NCBI RefSeq assembly: GCF_021018805.1
Contig: NC_086248.1
Coordinates: 95,503,239-95,567,238, forward strand
Source: Prinia subflava
Taxonomy: Eukaryota; Chordata; Aves; Passeriformes; Cisticolidae
DNA length: 64,000 nucleotides
Direction: 5' to 3'
Shown here: positions 1 to 64,000 of the stretch, piece by piece
Numbering within the stretch: position 1 is the stretch's first letter
Layout: each line of letters opens with the position of its first letter
The notes under the pieces: model-generated
Database searches by the model: none
Seen by the model: the letters and a program-made list of their open reading frames with translations, nothing else
What the model was told of the DNA's origin: nothing
Translations under genes and position numbers: made by a program

Positions 1-1390
1 AGTTAATGGTGCCATTAAACACATTTAGAAGGCATCAGAGCTTACACTTCTTCTCCGACCACAGGTGCATACACAAATCCATACCAGGGCGGGTTTTCAT
101 CAGTGGGAATTTTGACCAAGTAAGGATTGCAGTCAGGCCCCACACAGAGCCCTAGACACAGTCTTGTTCTTACTTGGGATAAAAGTGAGTGCATTTTGAT
201 GAGCTAAGCGACTAAACTGGGTTAATATCCAGTTTGTCGACAAACTTGTTTCGGCATGCCGGCTAGACCATGGCTGCTTACCTTGAATAAACCCAATCCT
301 GGATTATTCCATTCCCAGTAAAATGAAGGACCCTAAGATTTCCTTTGCAGTTGGTAGCTCCAGATATGTGAGGAGAGAGCTAGGAATTCACAGAAGCCCT
401 TGCCAGGGTTTGGGAGGCTTTGTTGCAAGGGTGAGCTGAGAACCTCTAGCATTTCCAGACTGACAAATCATACATGCTCAGAGCAACAGGATGCTGAATG
501 TGCAAACAGAGAGTGCATTTACACTGCTCCTACAACATGGGGATGTTCTCTGCCTGTGCCTCCATCAGCTGTTTTCCCAAATATGAGGAAAACTCCACCG
601 TGGGCTGACCAGTGCTGAGGAGCTGGGGGTACACCAGAATTAATATAGCCAGAATTAAAGATACACTACTAGTGTGTTTACCTATACATACAGATGCATA
701 TATATCTGTTATTTATAAGTGATGTATAACAGTCAGTGCTCTTCCATGAGCACATAAGAGCTTCCTGAAGACAGATACACAACTCATGAAGTGCCTTCCC
801 AAGTGTTTTCCTAAGGAAGGTTTACCAGAACGAGGATTGTGTTTACAGAATTTATGAAGATGTTTACAGCCTCAGTTACACAAATTTGTCAAAATACTGC
901 AATGGAAATTCAGACCCACTGTTTTGCTTCTGGTGTGGGGGGGTTCTTGCATTTTTTGCAGATTATTTTTAGAATTTGGTGAAGGGTTTGGCTGGTTTTC
1001 CAGCAAAAGCTGCTGTTGTGTAAACACTTGTAACTTCTCAAAGACAAAAATGTGTGCATGGTTCTAATTTTAAGTACATGAGGTCATTGGTTAAGTGTTC
1101 AAGGACTGTGAGCAGGTCGGACGTGAGCGGAGGGATGCGCTGCATGCTGTTGTTGATCCCATTTCAGCATCAAGTGGGTAAAGGAGGCTGGCGGGCTGGC
1201 TGAGGTGCACAAATAAATGGTTTGATTTACACAGACGCTCTGATGCTGACACAGGGTTTTACAAACCTCCAGAGAATCCATGAACTGCAGACTTGGAGCT
1301 GTGCAAGAGGCAGATGAGCTGTCCCACTGCCCTTCCTCAGGCTACTGGTTACCAGAGACAACCGAGAGCCAAGGAGGGACAGCTGCTGGC
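1..1390. other. Intergenic DNA upstream of MARK1
   Basis: AT-balanced sequence with only short open frames in every frame, none with a recognisable protein motif. No gene is visible. The left part (around 66-150) may hold an old repeat, listed separately. GC content and CpG density rise sharply after about 1390, where the promoter island begins. Confidence 0.6.
66..150. repeat. Possible fragment of an ancient amniote interspersed repeat
   Basis: The stretch contains the words ATCAGTGGGAATTTTG, AAGTAAGGATTGCAG and TCAGGCCCC in close order. They resemble, from memory, the end of a dispersed repeat common in reptile and bird genomes. I cannot name the family or verify it without a repeat library. 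The flanks show no target duplication. Confidence 0.25.
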
Positions 1391-1755
1391 TACTCACTCG
1401 CCAACATCAGCGGCCCCCGCACCCCATGGGCTCTGTCCCACCGCCCACACGGCGGGGATTTGGGGCTCGCCGAGCCACGCCGCCTTTCTCCGCGGCCTCT
1501 CCCCGCTGCCAGGCTGAGGGACACGCCCGGGCCCGGCGGGCGCTGAGCCCGGGGCACCGCGGCGCGCCCTGCCCGCGGCGGGCGTCACACCTGCCCGCAG
1601 GAGCACGGGCTGTCCCCGGGTGAAGGGACCCACACGGACCATCGAGTCCCGCTCCTGGCCCTGCACAGGACAGTCCTAAGAATCACATCATGTGCCTGAC
1701 AGCGCTGTCCTAAAGCTTTCTGAACTCTCTCCGGCTGGTGCTGTGACCACTTCCC

Positions 1756-1779
1756 GGGGGGGCGGAGGGGGGAGGGGGG
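1756..1779 (+). other. G-run cluster, possible G-quadruplex
   Basis: Runs of seven, six and six guanines are separated by short spacers. The first run can supply two G-tracts, so a four-tract fold is possible. It lies about 700 bp upstream of the MARK1 start codon, at the outer part of the CpG island. Confidence 0.4.
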
Positions 1780-2092
1780 CGTTCTAGTGCCCCACCACCG
1801 CTGGGTGACGATCCTGGTATCCAACCTAAACCTCCCCTGACTGATCTCCAGGCCATTCTCTCTGCTCCTGTCACTGGTCACCACACACGAGAGATCAGTC
1901 CTGCCTCTTGTTGACCGTGAGGTCCCACTGCACTTCAGCCCCGGGCCCAGGGCGCGCTCCCGCCCGGCCCCCACCCAGGCTGGGCCGTGACGGAGCCGCG
2001 GCCACAGCGGCGCTGGCGCCACAGCAGCGCCCGCCCGCCCGCGTTTGCCGCGCCCGCCCGCACCGCCCGGCGCTTCCTGCGGCGGGGCCGGC

Positions 2093-2113
2093 GGGGCGGG
2101 GGCGGGCAGGGGG
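2093..2113 (+). promoter_or_regulatory. Overlapping GC boxes forming a canonical G-quadruplex motif
   Basis: Four G-tracts (2093-2096, 2098-2102, 2104-2106 and 2109-2113) are separated by 1-2 nt loops, satisfying the standard four-tract pattern. The same bases contain GGGGCGGG-type Sp1/KLF boxes. The position, about 370-390 bp before the start codon, suits a core promoter or 5' UTR element. Confidence 0.5.
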
Positions 2114-2179
2114 AGGAGGCGGAGGAGGCGGAGGGGAGAAGCGGGGAGGGGAGCGAGGCGGAGTTGGTGCCGCCGCCGG

Positions 2180-2230
2180 ATGCTGCGAGGAGGCGCCGCG
2201 GCCCCCCTGCGCTGCCGGTCGCTCACCTGA
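2180..2230 (+). other. Candidate upstream ORF, 16 codons, in the MARK1 leader
   Basis: ATG at 2180 runs 16 codons to a TGA ending at 2230. Its Kozak context is poor (C at -3, C at +4), so it may be bypassed. It matters only if transcription starts upstream of it, which is not known. Confidence 0.3.
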
Positions 2231-2333
2231 GCGGGCAGGAGGGCGGGGGAGGAGGAGGAGCCGGCGGCCGAGCTGCGCGGAGCCCGGCGGCGGCGAGGCG
2301 GGCGGAGGGGCGGCCAGGCAATCGGGCGAGGCG

Positions 2334-2351
2334 ATGGCGCCGGGCGCGTAG
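2334..2351 (+). other. Candidate five-codon upstream ORF (MAPGA) before MARK1
   Basis: ATG at 2334 has G at -3 and G at +4, a strong initiation context. It is followed by four codons and TAG ending at 2351. The stop lies 132 nt before the MARK1 ATG, close enough for reinitiation. It would be in the mRNA if transcription starts in the GC-box region. Confidence 0.4.
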
Positions 2352-2483
2352 CGGGCAGGAGGCCCCGCGTCCCGCCGTGTGCGCCCGGCTGCCGGCGGGG
2401 GCGGCCGGCGGGCTCCGCCGAGGCCTAGGAGCGGCCTCTCCCCTCGGAGCGCCGGGCGCGGCACCGCCGCCGCGGCCCGCACC

Positions 2484-58062
<55,579 letters not shown>

Positions 58063-58326
58063 AGAGAACCTAAATTCTTTGGGATCAGGGAAGATTCATA
58101 CATGATCTACACTTTGAATGTACTGGTTTCGCCTAATGTGATTGGCCTGTGAAACTCCCCATGTAGAAATTGCCCTTATTGCAATAAGGTTATACATAGT
58201 TATTCAGAATTGTAAAGTTAAATCCAGTATGACCTATATTAAATAACTGTAGCTAAAGAAGTTATGTTCACATGTACAGGTAAGTATATAGAGCATTCTG
58301 TTCATTTTATGTTCATAGAGTTGTAT

Positions 58327-58332
58327 AATAAA
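58327..58332 (+). terminator. Proximal poly(A) signal AATAAA
   Basis: 265 nt after the stop codon, followed at about 30 nt by a U/G-rich stretch (CTTGTATAGTTGTC). Would give a short 3' UTR isoform. Confidence 0.6.
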
Positions 58333-59478
58333 AAGATGACTGCTTAAATTCAGATCTTGTATAGTTGTCTAGATTTCTGCACAGAAATGTATGTTTGATG
58401 CTTTGAGTTGGAAAAGTTCTTCCCTATCATTTACATTTTTGGTGGGTTTTATAAGTCTTACCTCTACCATGCGTTTTTTAAAAAACTTGTGTCCTGAGTC
58501 AAATGCACAAACTAGTTTTCACAACTGTAGCATGACCATTTTTAATTATTTAAAAATTGTTCATGAGTTGAACCAAAAGTCGATGAGTAATTGGCTTTTG
58601 TTCTACATGAGACTGTTCCTGCTTATCTTTGGCTCTTATCCTTGTTATTGGACAGTGTTTAGTTGAAAAAAAGAGACAAATATGTTTACAGTGTTGGCAC
58701 TTACAGTTTAGAAACTTTGTTCTGCCTTTGGCCAGCCCAGAGCTGTGGGGGAACAGAAACCAGGCATAAGTGATTTCTGTCTGCAAATTCCAGTGCTTAT
58801 TCCCATGGCCCATTAACAAATGTAGCACCAAAACGGAGAACCAGAATTATTTCATTTGAATATCTTGGTGTAAAATATCACTTATTTGCTGCCTTCAGAA
58901 TACTACAAATTCCATTTTATGGAGATCTATTAACATTGGGACTGTTTAATAGCACAAGATAATCTGAAGTGTTGACCAATTGTGTAAGTTAATAATACCA
59001 CCTCAGGAATTAGCTTGGCTTTTGGAACGTGTGCCCCCAAAGAGTACATGCAATTCCACATAATATTTTACAGCTAAACATACATTGTTTATAATGATAA
59101 ATTGTTGATTTATGCTTTTGTGGTTGTACAGTTTGTTCCCATGTAACCTGTTTGTGTTTAATATTTTACCAGATTTCTTGTATTTATTCCACATCATTAT
59201 GCCTGTAATGTGCAGCTTTGTAATTAGGCACTTGCCTACAGAAAAGAAAAAAAAAAACAGCCCCACATTTTTTTTTCCTTCATAATGAATGATTATAAAC
59301 TATGTAAAACCACTAGTACTGGTACATTTTAATACTTGTTCTTTTGTACTGAATTAACCATAGAGGTTGGTTGTGCAATGTTATTTAATGTCGTAATTAC
59401 TGTAATATCAACATATGGGCCCCATCTGCACACTCTTGTGAAGAATAGAAAGTTCATTAAGAAATTGTCACTTTAAAA

Positions 59479-59484
59479 AATAAA
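59479..59484 (+). terminator. Candidate poly(A) signal AATAAA
   Basis: Lies in an A-rich stretch, with a nine-A run just downstream. Apparent 3' ends here in cDNA data could be internal priming. Confidence 0.4.
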
Positions 59485-59771
59485 AATGAAAAAAAAAGCT
59501 GTGGTAAACTCTGTAACCCTAAGTTAGAAAGCTGTAAGTGTAGTAAATGTGCCATTCTCTAATGGCTTCTTGACCGAGATGGACTTTACATACTGTACTG
59601 TGATGTAGCTTTCCTATGTAACAGTTATGTTCGGAAATGGACGTGTATTGTTGCCTTAGAAAAAGGGTGGTGTTTGGAAAGAAAGAACTGTAGCCCCTTT
59701 TCTCTTTTTTTTTATCTGATGTTCATTGAACCAAATCTGATGCAAGTCATCTTGATTCACTGGTGCACTCT

Positions 59772-59777
59772 ATTAAA
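59772..59777 (+). terminator. Distal poly(A) signal ATTAAA
   Basis: Followed within 35 nt by TTGTTGTTTG, a good GU-rich downstream element. Likely the main distal cleavage site. Confidence 0.5.
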
Positions 59778-59800
59778 ACTTACTTGAACAGTTCTCATAC

Positions 59801-62160
59801 TAAAATACTTGTTGTTTGCCCTTTATAAAAGCACAGTCATTACTGCAGGTAGAAAAACAGTTTCATGGTGCACAGGCTCCATCTTCAGCATGGTGTGAAT
59901 TCAGGATTAGCATTGCATGGGTTCAGTGGTCCTGCACTGTTCAGAAACTCTCAGTGGTTTAGCATTGCTTAGAAATGGATGTCCAGAAGCTTTCACAGGA
60001 ATTCACCAAAAATCAGTCTGGGGAGGGGGGGTTGTGTGTCTGCTCCATTTACCCATAAATGTTCATAAACACTTGATTATTCTTGAAAACACACAGCTGG
60101 AATGTAACTGTGATGCTAATCTAAAGTCATGTATGAACTTGGTCATTAAACAAAACCCTTTGCCATTTCAGAAGGTTGAGTGGAAAAAATATAGGTCATG
60201 CTGTGAGACAGTAGATTAAGTACTTAGGAGAGCTTCCCGCTTCACAGGCGCTGTTTTTCCATGGCTAACTTTGCCCTAGATTGCTGCTGCCTTTCACCGT
60301 TCCATATAACCAGAGATGTAACAATGTTCCATAAAACTCACATGGCTTTTCCAGAGGACAGGGCTGATGAATTTTAGTTCAACCTTCCCATGAAACATGG
60401 CACTGCCAATTTAATGTTTATGTATCAGGGCAGGTTGCAAATGGTGTTCTGTCCAGTGGCTGCCAGCAGTGTGGAATTGCCCTGATTCCTAAACCCTGTG
60501 CCCTCCTCCTTTTGGCTCCTGGAGGATGAGCTGTGCCTCACCTCATGCTCTCCGTAGCAAATACACCGGGAGCTTCCCCAAGGACACAGTCTGAGTGCAA
60601 AAGGTGTAGGTGTGCACAAGTGCAGCACTTGGCTTTCCAGGTCTGCTGCCCCAGCAGCAATGAGATGGGAAGATCAGAGAAAGCAGTTCTGAAGAAGGTC
60701 TCTGGACTCTGCTTGCCAATGAAACTTCTTAGCCTGGGATCAGTGAGGTGGTGCCTGCCCAACCTCAGTGCCTGGCTCTGGGCACCCTCAACAGCTGCCT
60801 TGGGCTGGACCTGTTACGGGTCAGTGACTCCTTAGGTAAGAATGGGATAAGCTGCATTTCAGGTCCAAACGTTCCCAGCTTCCACGTGGGAGGGGACTGG
60901 TGTGGCATTTTATCAGCACAGCTTTAACTTCAGGAATGCAAAAGAGTTTTAAATGCTACATCGTATTTCCCCACTCAGGCGGGGATAGAGATGCATCAAA
61001 TCTTCAGAGGCCTCATGAATCATTTTGTTGGCAGCATCTCGGGGGAGTGTTTGGGATGGGCGGAGGGTGAGCAGTAGGGTTACTGCTTGGTTCAGCTGGT
61101 CTGGTTGGGGTTTTTTTTTGCATTATTCCTTTCTTTGAGGTATACCAACATTTCCAAAACTAGTGCATCCCTTTTCACACAGTCCAGTTTAAAAACATGG
61201 AGGTGTATATAAATCAGTGAAAATACAATAAACCATAATTCCTGGTCCACGGAATGAATGACACTGCCGGGGAACCAAGTGGGGTCATTGTGCCATTTGG
61301 TAATGGATGATGATAAAATTCCATGACCTGTTAAGACATGAGGTTTTGGTATCTGGTGTCGTACACCTAAGGGTACCTTGGAGCTACTCAGAACATGGGA
61401 TTCCCCTGCCACCATGCAAATGGAGACACTAAATCTCAGCTGAGAGATGTAGTCTGTGAGGGGTTTTGATAGCTGAACTCTGGAAAAGGAAGCAAACTCG
61501 TGAGGTACAAACAAAGTCTGTGGGGAAAGGCCAGTCTCTCTTGGGAAGATAGGGAAAAATTATCTACCTCAGAGATGCTTCTGTAGTGCTCACACCTCCC
61601 ACCCTTCAGGGACATAGCCCCATTGTTCTTCACACCGCTTTCTGGAGCTGTGAAGGTGGAGAATCACCACCCTTGGGGCAGATAAGAATGTGAAGTGCAG
61701 GATTTACTTTCCAAACGTTACACACACATCTTGAGGAGATGCAGGTCAAGGCTTTGTTCCTCGGTAAGAAAAGTCCAGGGAAAGGATTGGTCTGTCCCCA
61801 CGTTGCATCTGCTTGTCCAGAGCGTTCATATGCATGTCAAATGTTGATAAATCCACTAACTAGTTTAATAAATCGCATTTCTCCTCCCTGTACAACTTTG
61901 CGTTCCTTGAAGTACCCTAGCTGAGGAGCACTGCTTAGGAGAGGCAGCTCTTGTACTGCCGCACCCCAGCCGCGGAGGTGGGGCTGTCACAGCCTCCCCA
62001 GCATCTGGACAAAAGCCACTCAGAAACTTCTTCACTGCTTCCCCTTGGCCAGGGGTAGCCGAACGCAGCCCAGGACGCAGAAGAGGCTGTTCACCCGTGG
62101 CTTTAGTAGGAACACCTATGAGTGAGGCATGTCCAAGGAGCTTGGCCCTTCTCGCTGACA
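59801..62160. other. Intergenic region between MARK1 and the C1orf115-like gene
   Basis: About 2.3 kb. AATAAA words at 61227 and 61867 could extend the MARK1 3' UTR, but no continuity evidence is visible. A T run is at about 61111. No gene or recognisable mobile element. GC content rises after 61950 towards the next promoter. Confidence 0.6.
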
Positions 62161-63020
62161 GGGAAAGAGCGTGACCTCCCGGAGCGGTGCCACGGCGGGA
62201 TCTAACAAGGGTCTGGCCGGCCCCTGCGGCGCCGGGGCCGAAGCAGCCCGGGGCGGTGCGGGCTGTGCCGCCCGTCAGCGCTCACCTGTCCCCGGACGGG
62301 CTCCGGTCCCGGCTCCTTCCCGCGGCAGAGCGGCGGCGGGGCCAGGTCCGGAGCCGGGGGCGCCGCCAGCCCTCGCCCTCTTCCCTCGGCCGTCCCGCCC
62401 CGGGGAGGGGGCAGCGGCCGCCTCCGGCCACACCTGTGGCGCAGCGGCGGAGGAAGCGCCGAGGTCGGCGGAGACGGGTCGGCGCCCGGCGGCACCATGA
62501 CGGTGGGTGCGCGGCTGGGCGCCAAGGTGAGGGGCAGGTTCTCCCGCCGCGGGCCCGGCGACGACCAGGTCTCCATCCTGCCCGGCGAGGAGGAGGAGGG
62601 GGCGGCGGGAGCCGGGGGCGGCGCGGGGGCCCCGCGGCCGGCGGCGCTGCAGGAGGAGGAGGAGGAGGGCACCGGGTGCAGGAAGGTGCGCTTCGCCGTC
62701 CTGCCCGGCTCCTACGAGCCGCTGCGCCCGCCGCGGGCCCCCGGCAAGCGGCCCTATGGAAAGCGCCTGAAGAAGTACGGAAAGGTGAGGGCACAGCGCG
62801 CCCGGGGCGGCCGGAGCGGGGACCCTCGGTACGGGGACCCCCGGCACGGCTCTGCGGTGCCGGGAGGGCAGCGGGGCCGCGGCTCCGCAGAGCCGAGGCT
62901 CTCGGAATGCCCCTGATCCCTTATCAGGCTTTTCAGAACCAGCGCCCGGCTCCGAGGTGCGGTCAGGGCTCGCTCTGGACCTGCCCGGGAAGGAGCCGGT
63001 GCTGCTGGGGGGGGCGGACA
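62160..63020 (+). promoter_or_regulatory. CpG-island promoter of the C1orf115-like gene
   Basis: CpG-dense, GC-rich block around the first coding exon, with no TATA box at a sensible distance. Long open frames on both strands within it (up to about 300 codons) are compositional shadows. Confidence 0.75.
62497..62784 (+). CDS. C1orf115: C1orf115 (RDD1) orthologue, exon 1 (partial gene)
   Basis: 96 codons from ATG 62497 (A at -3, GGCACCATGA) to donor AAG|GTGAGG at 62785. The start MTVGARLGAK and the block VRFAVLPGSYEPL...KRLKKYGK match human C1orf115 (required for drug-induced death protein 1), whose first exon also ends at KKYGK in my recollection. Between them lies a variable acidic/glycine region with EEEE and EEEEE runs. 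The second exon, encoding the short hydrophobic C-terminus, was not found before position 64000. The human protein is reported to influence drug-efflux transporter ABCB1 localisation. Its position directly after MARK1 on the same strand matches human 1q41. Confidence 0.88.
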
Positions 63021-64000
63021 CCGACCCTCGCCTGGATCAAAGAGCACAAAATCTGTCTATTCGAAGTGAAAATGACACTAAGCTGATCCATGTGATGGGT
63101 GCTTTGCCTCGCTTGGTTCTGCGTTTCCCTCGGCGTCATAATTTTAAAACCATTCCTTAAAACTTCCAGCTAATTGGCCTGCATTTTTTCCCCTTCCACT
63201 GAAGTGCCCGAAAGAAACGGTAAACAGCCCTGCAGGACATTCCTTGGCCAAGGTGATTTAGCAATCACTGCTGGGAGTTACAGGGGAAATAAAAATGCAG
63301 CTTGTTTTTCATCTGTAACAACAGTTTTGGATCAAAATTGTTCTTTTGCTTTCCTGTGTGGGAAGTCACAAGTCCTACAGTCCGGTGGTTTGGTTTTCCT
63401 CCCACCGGAAGATGCGTGCCTTTGGTTACAAAACTGCCATGTGGAAGAATTCTATTGTTTTTCTCTTGTTCATGTCTCTTAAGTACATCTCAGGTATGGC
63501 TTGGATGTTCGTAGCAAAAAAAAGCTTCTGTGTTAGCAGGAGAAACCTGTCTGTTGTCAGGAATCCTTTCCTGCTGCTGAGATTACAGATGTCAGCATGA
63601 GACATGACTTTCTACAGCATTCTATTAAAAAAACCATGATTTTGGTAAAGATATGCTTGCTATGTCAGACATGCAGAAAATGCCATTAGTTTGGCAAAGT
63701 TACTTTTGAAATTGAGTCTACAGATGTCAGCATTGTCAGGAGCTGCCCCTCAAATTCTACTGTTTCATAAAGAAACAAACAGAATATCTCATTCTTTCGT
63801 GATGAATTTGATTCTTTGAGTTTCCAGCCCTGTGTTTTCCAGGTCCCATGCTGTAGGAAGCTGTCTCAGCCTGTCGGCCTGATCTCTAGAGTGCAGTTTT
63901 GTGAGAATGGTTGCAGCAGGTCATCGGTTTGCTGGTGGGATAAAGGTGCTTTCAATGGTGTTTAGAGCACTGGCCAGTTCTTGGGCACTGTGTGTTCCCT
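62785..64000 (+). other. C1orf115-like intron 1 (continues past the window)
   Basis: Starts GTGAGG and loses CpG richness after about 63020. I searched by eye for the expected second exon (a block beginning like NVGKVIIKG) and did not find it. No repeat recognised. Confidence 0.75.

Larger units (their letters stand above)
58063..59800 (+). other. MARK1: MARK1 3' untranslated region (end approximate)
   Basis: AT-rich sequence following the stop codon with three candidate poly(A) signals. The distal end is placed after the ATTAAA at 59772, which is followed by a GU-rich TTGTTGTTTG. An A11/T9 self-complementary segment sits at 59247-59276. The exact 3' end needs transcript data. Confidence 0.6.

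Noticed and set aside
2379..2483. N-terminal extension of MARK1 in the same frame
   Set aside because: The frame is open but begins with GTG, not ATG; ATG 2484 has a good context and matches the conserved MARK start.
62187..63086. 299-codon plus-strand and 248-codon minus-strand open frames at the second CpG island
   Set aside because: Arg/Gly/Pro-rich compositional frames overlapping the C1orf115-like exon; only the 62497 frame shows family motifs.

Overview
This is a nuclear vertebrate locus, most likely from a bird. A single multi-exon gene on the + strand fills most of it. I recognise the gene as MARK1 (microtubule affinity-regulating kinase 1) by reading conserved peptides across 18 splice-bounded blocks. 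The bird assignment is inferred from compact introns (about 58 kb from start to stop codon), few interspersed repeats, sharp CpG islands at gene starts and scattered A/C-rich or T/G-rich low-complexity tracts. The species cannot be determined from the sequence. No mobile gene cluster, CRISPR array, prophage or other novel multi-gene system is present.

Layout. 1-1.4 kb is upstream intergenic DNA. About 1.4-3.0 kb is a CpG-island promoter with the first MARK1 coding exon (ATG at 2484). Intron 1 covers 2.5-24.9 kb. Exons 2-7 (24.9-35.2 kb) encode the start of the kinase domain, from the glycine loop to the HRD motif. Exons 8-9 (38.9-39.4 kb) encode the DFG motif, activation loop and C-lobe. Exons 10-11 (43.4-44.3 kb) encode the kinase end and the UBA domain. 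Exons 12-17 (45.5-55.7 kb) encode the Ser/Thr-rich spacer. Exon 18 (57.7-58.06 kb) encodes the KA1 domain, and the 3' UTR follows to about 59.8 kb. The assembled coding sequence is 2382 nt (793 codons plus stop) with every splice phase consistent. From 59.8 to 62.2 kb is intergenic. A second CpG island (62.2-63.0 kb) holds exon 1 of a small gene that I identify as the C1orf115 (RDD1) orthologue. Its second exon lies beyond the window. MARK1 followed by C1orf115 on the same strand matches the order on human 1q41, which supports both calls.

The two genes have no known joint pathway; their adjacency is conserved synteny. The observations most worth checking concern MARK1 isoforms: a NAGNAG acceptor at exon 16, two in-frame exons that look skippable (15 and 17), weak donors, and a strong decoy acceptor before exon 18 that would delete the KA1 domain. 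A small hAT-like inverted-repeat element lies just upstream of that decoy.
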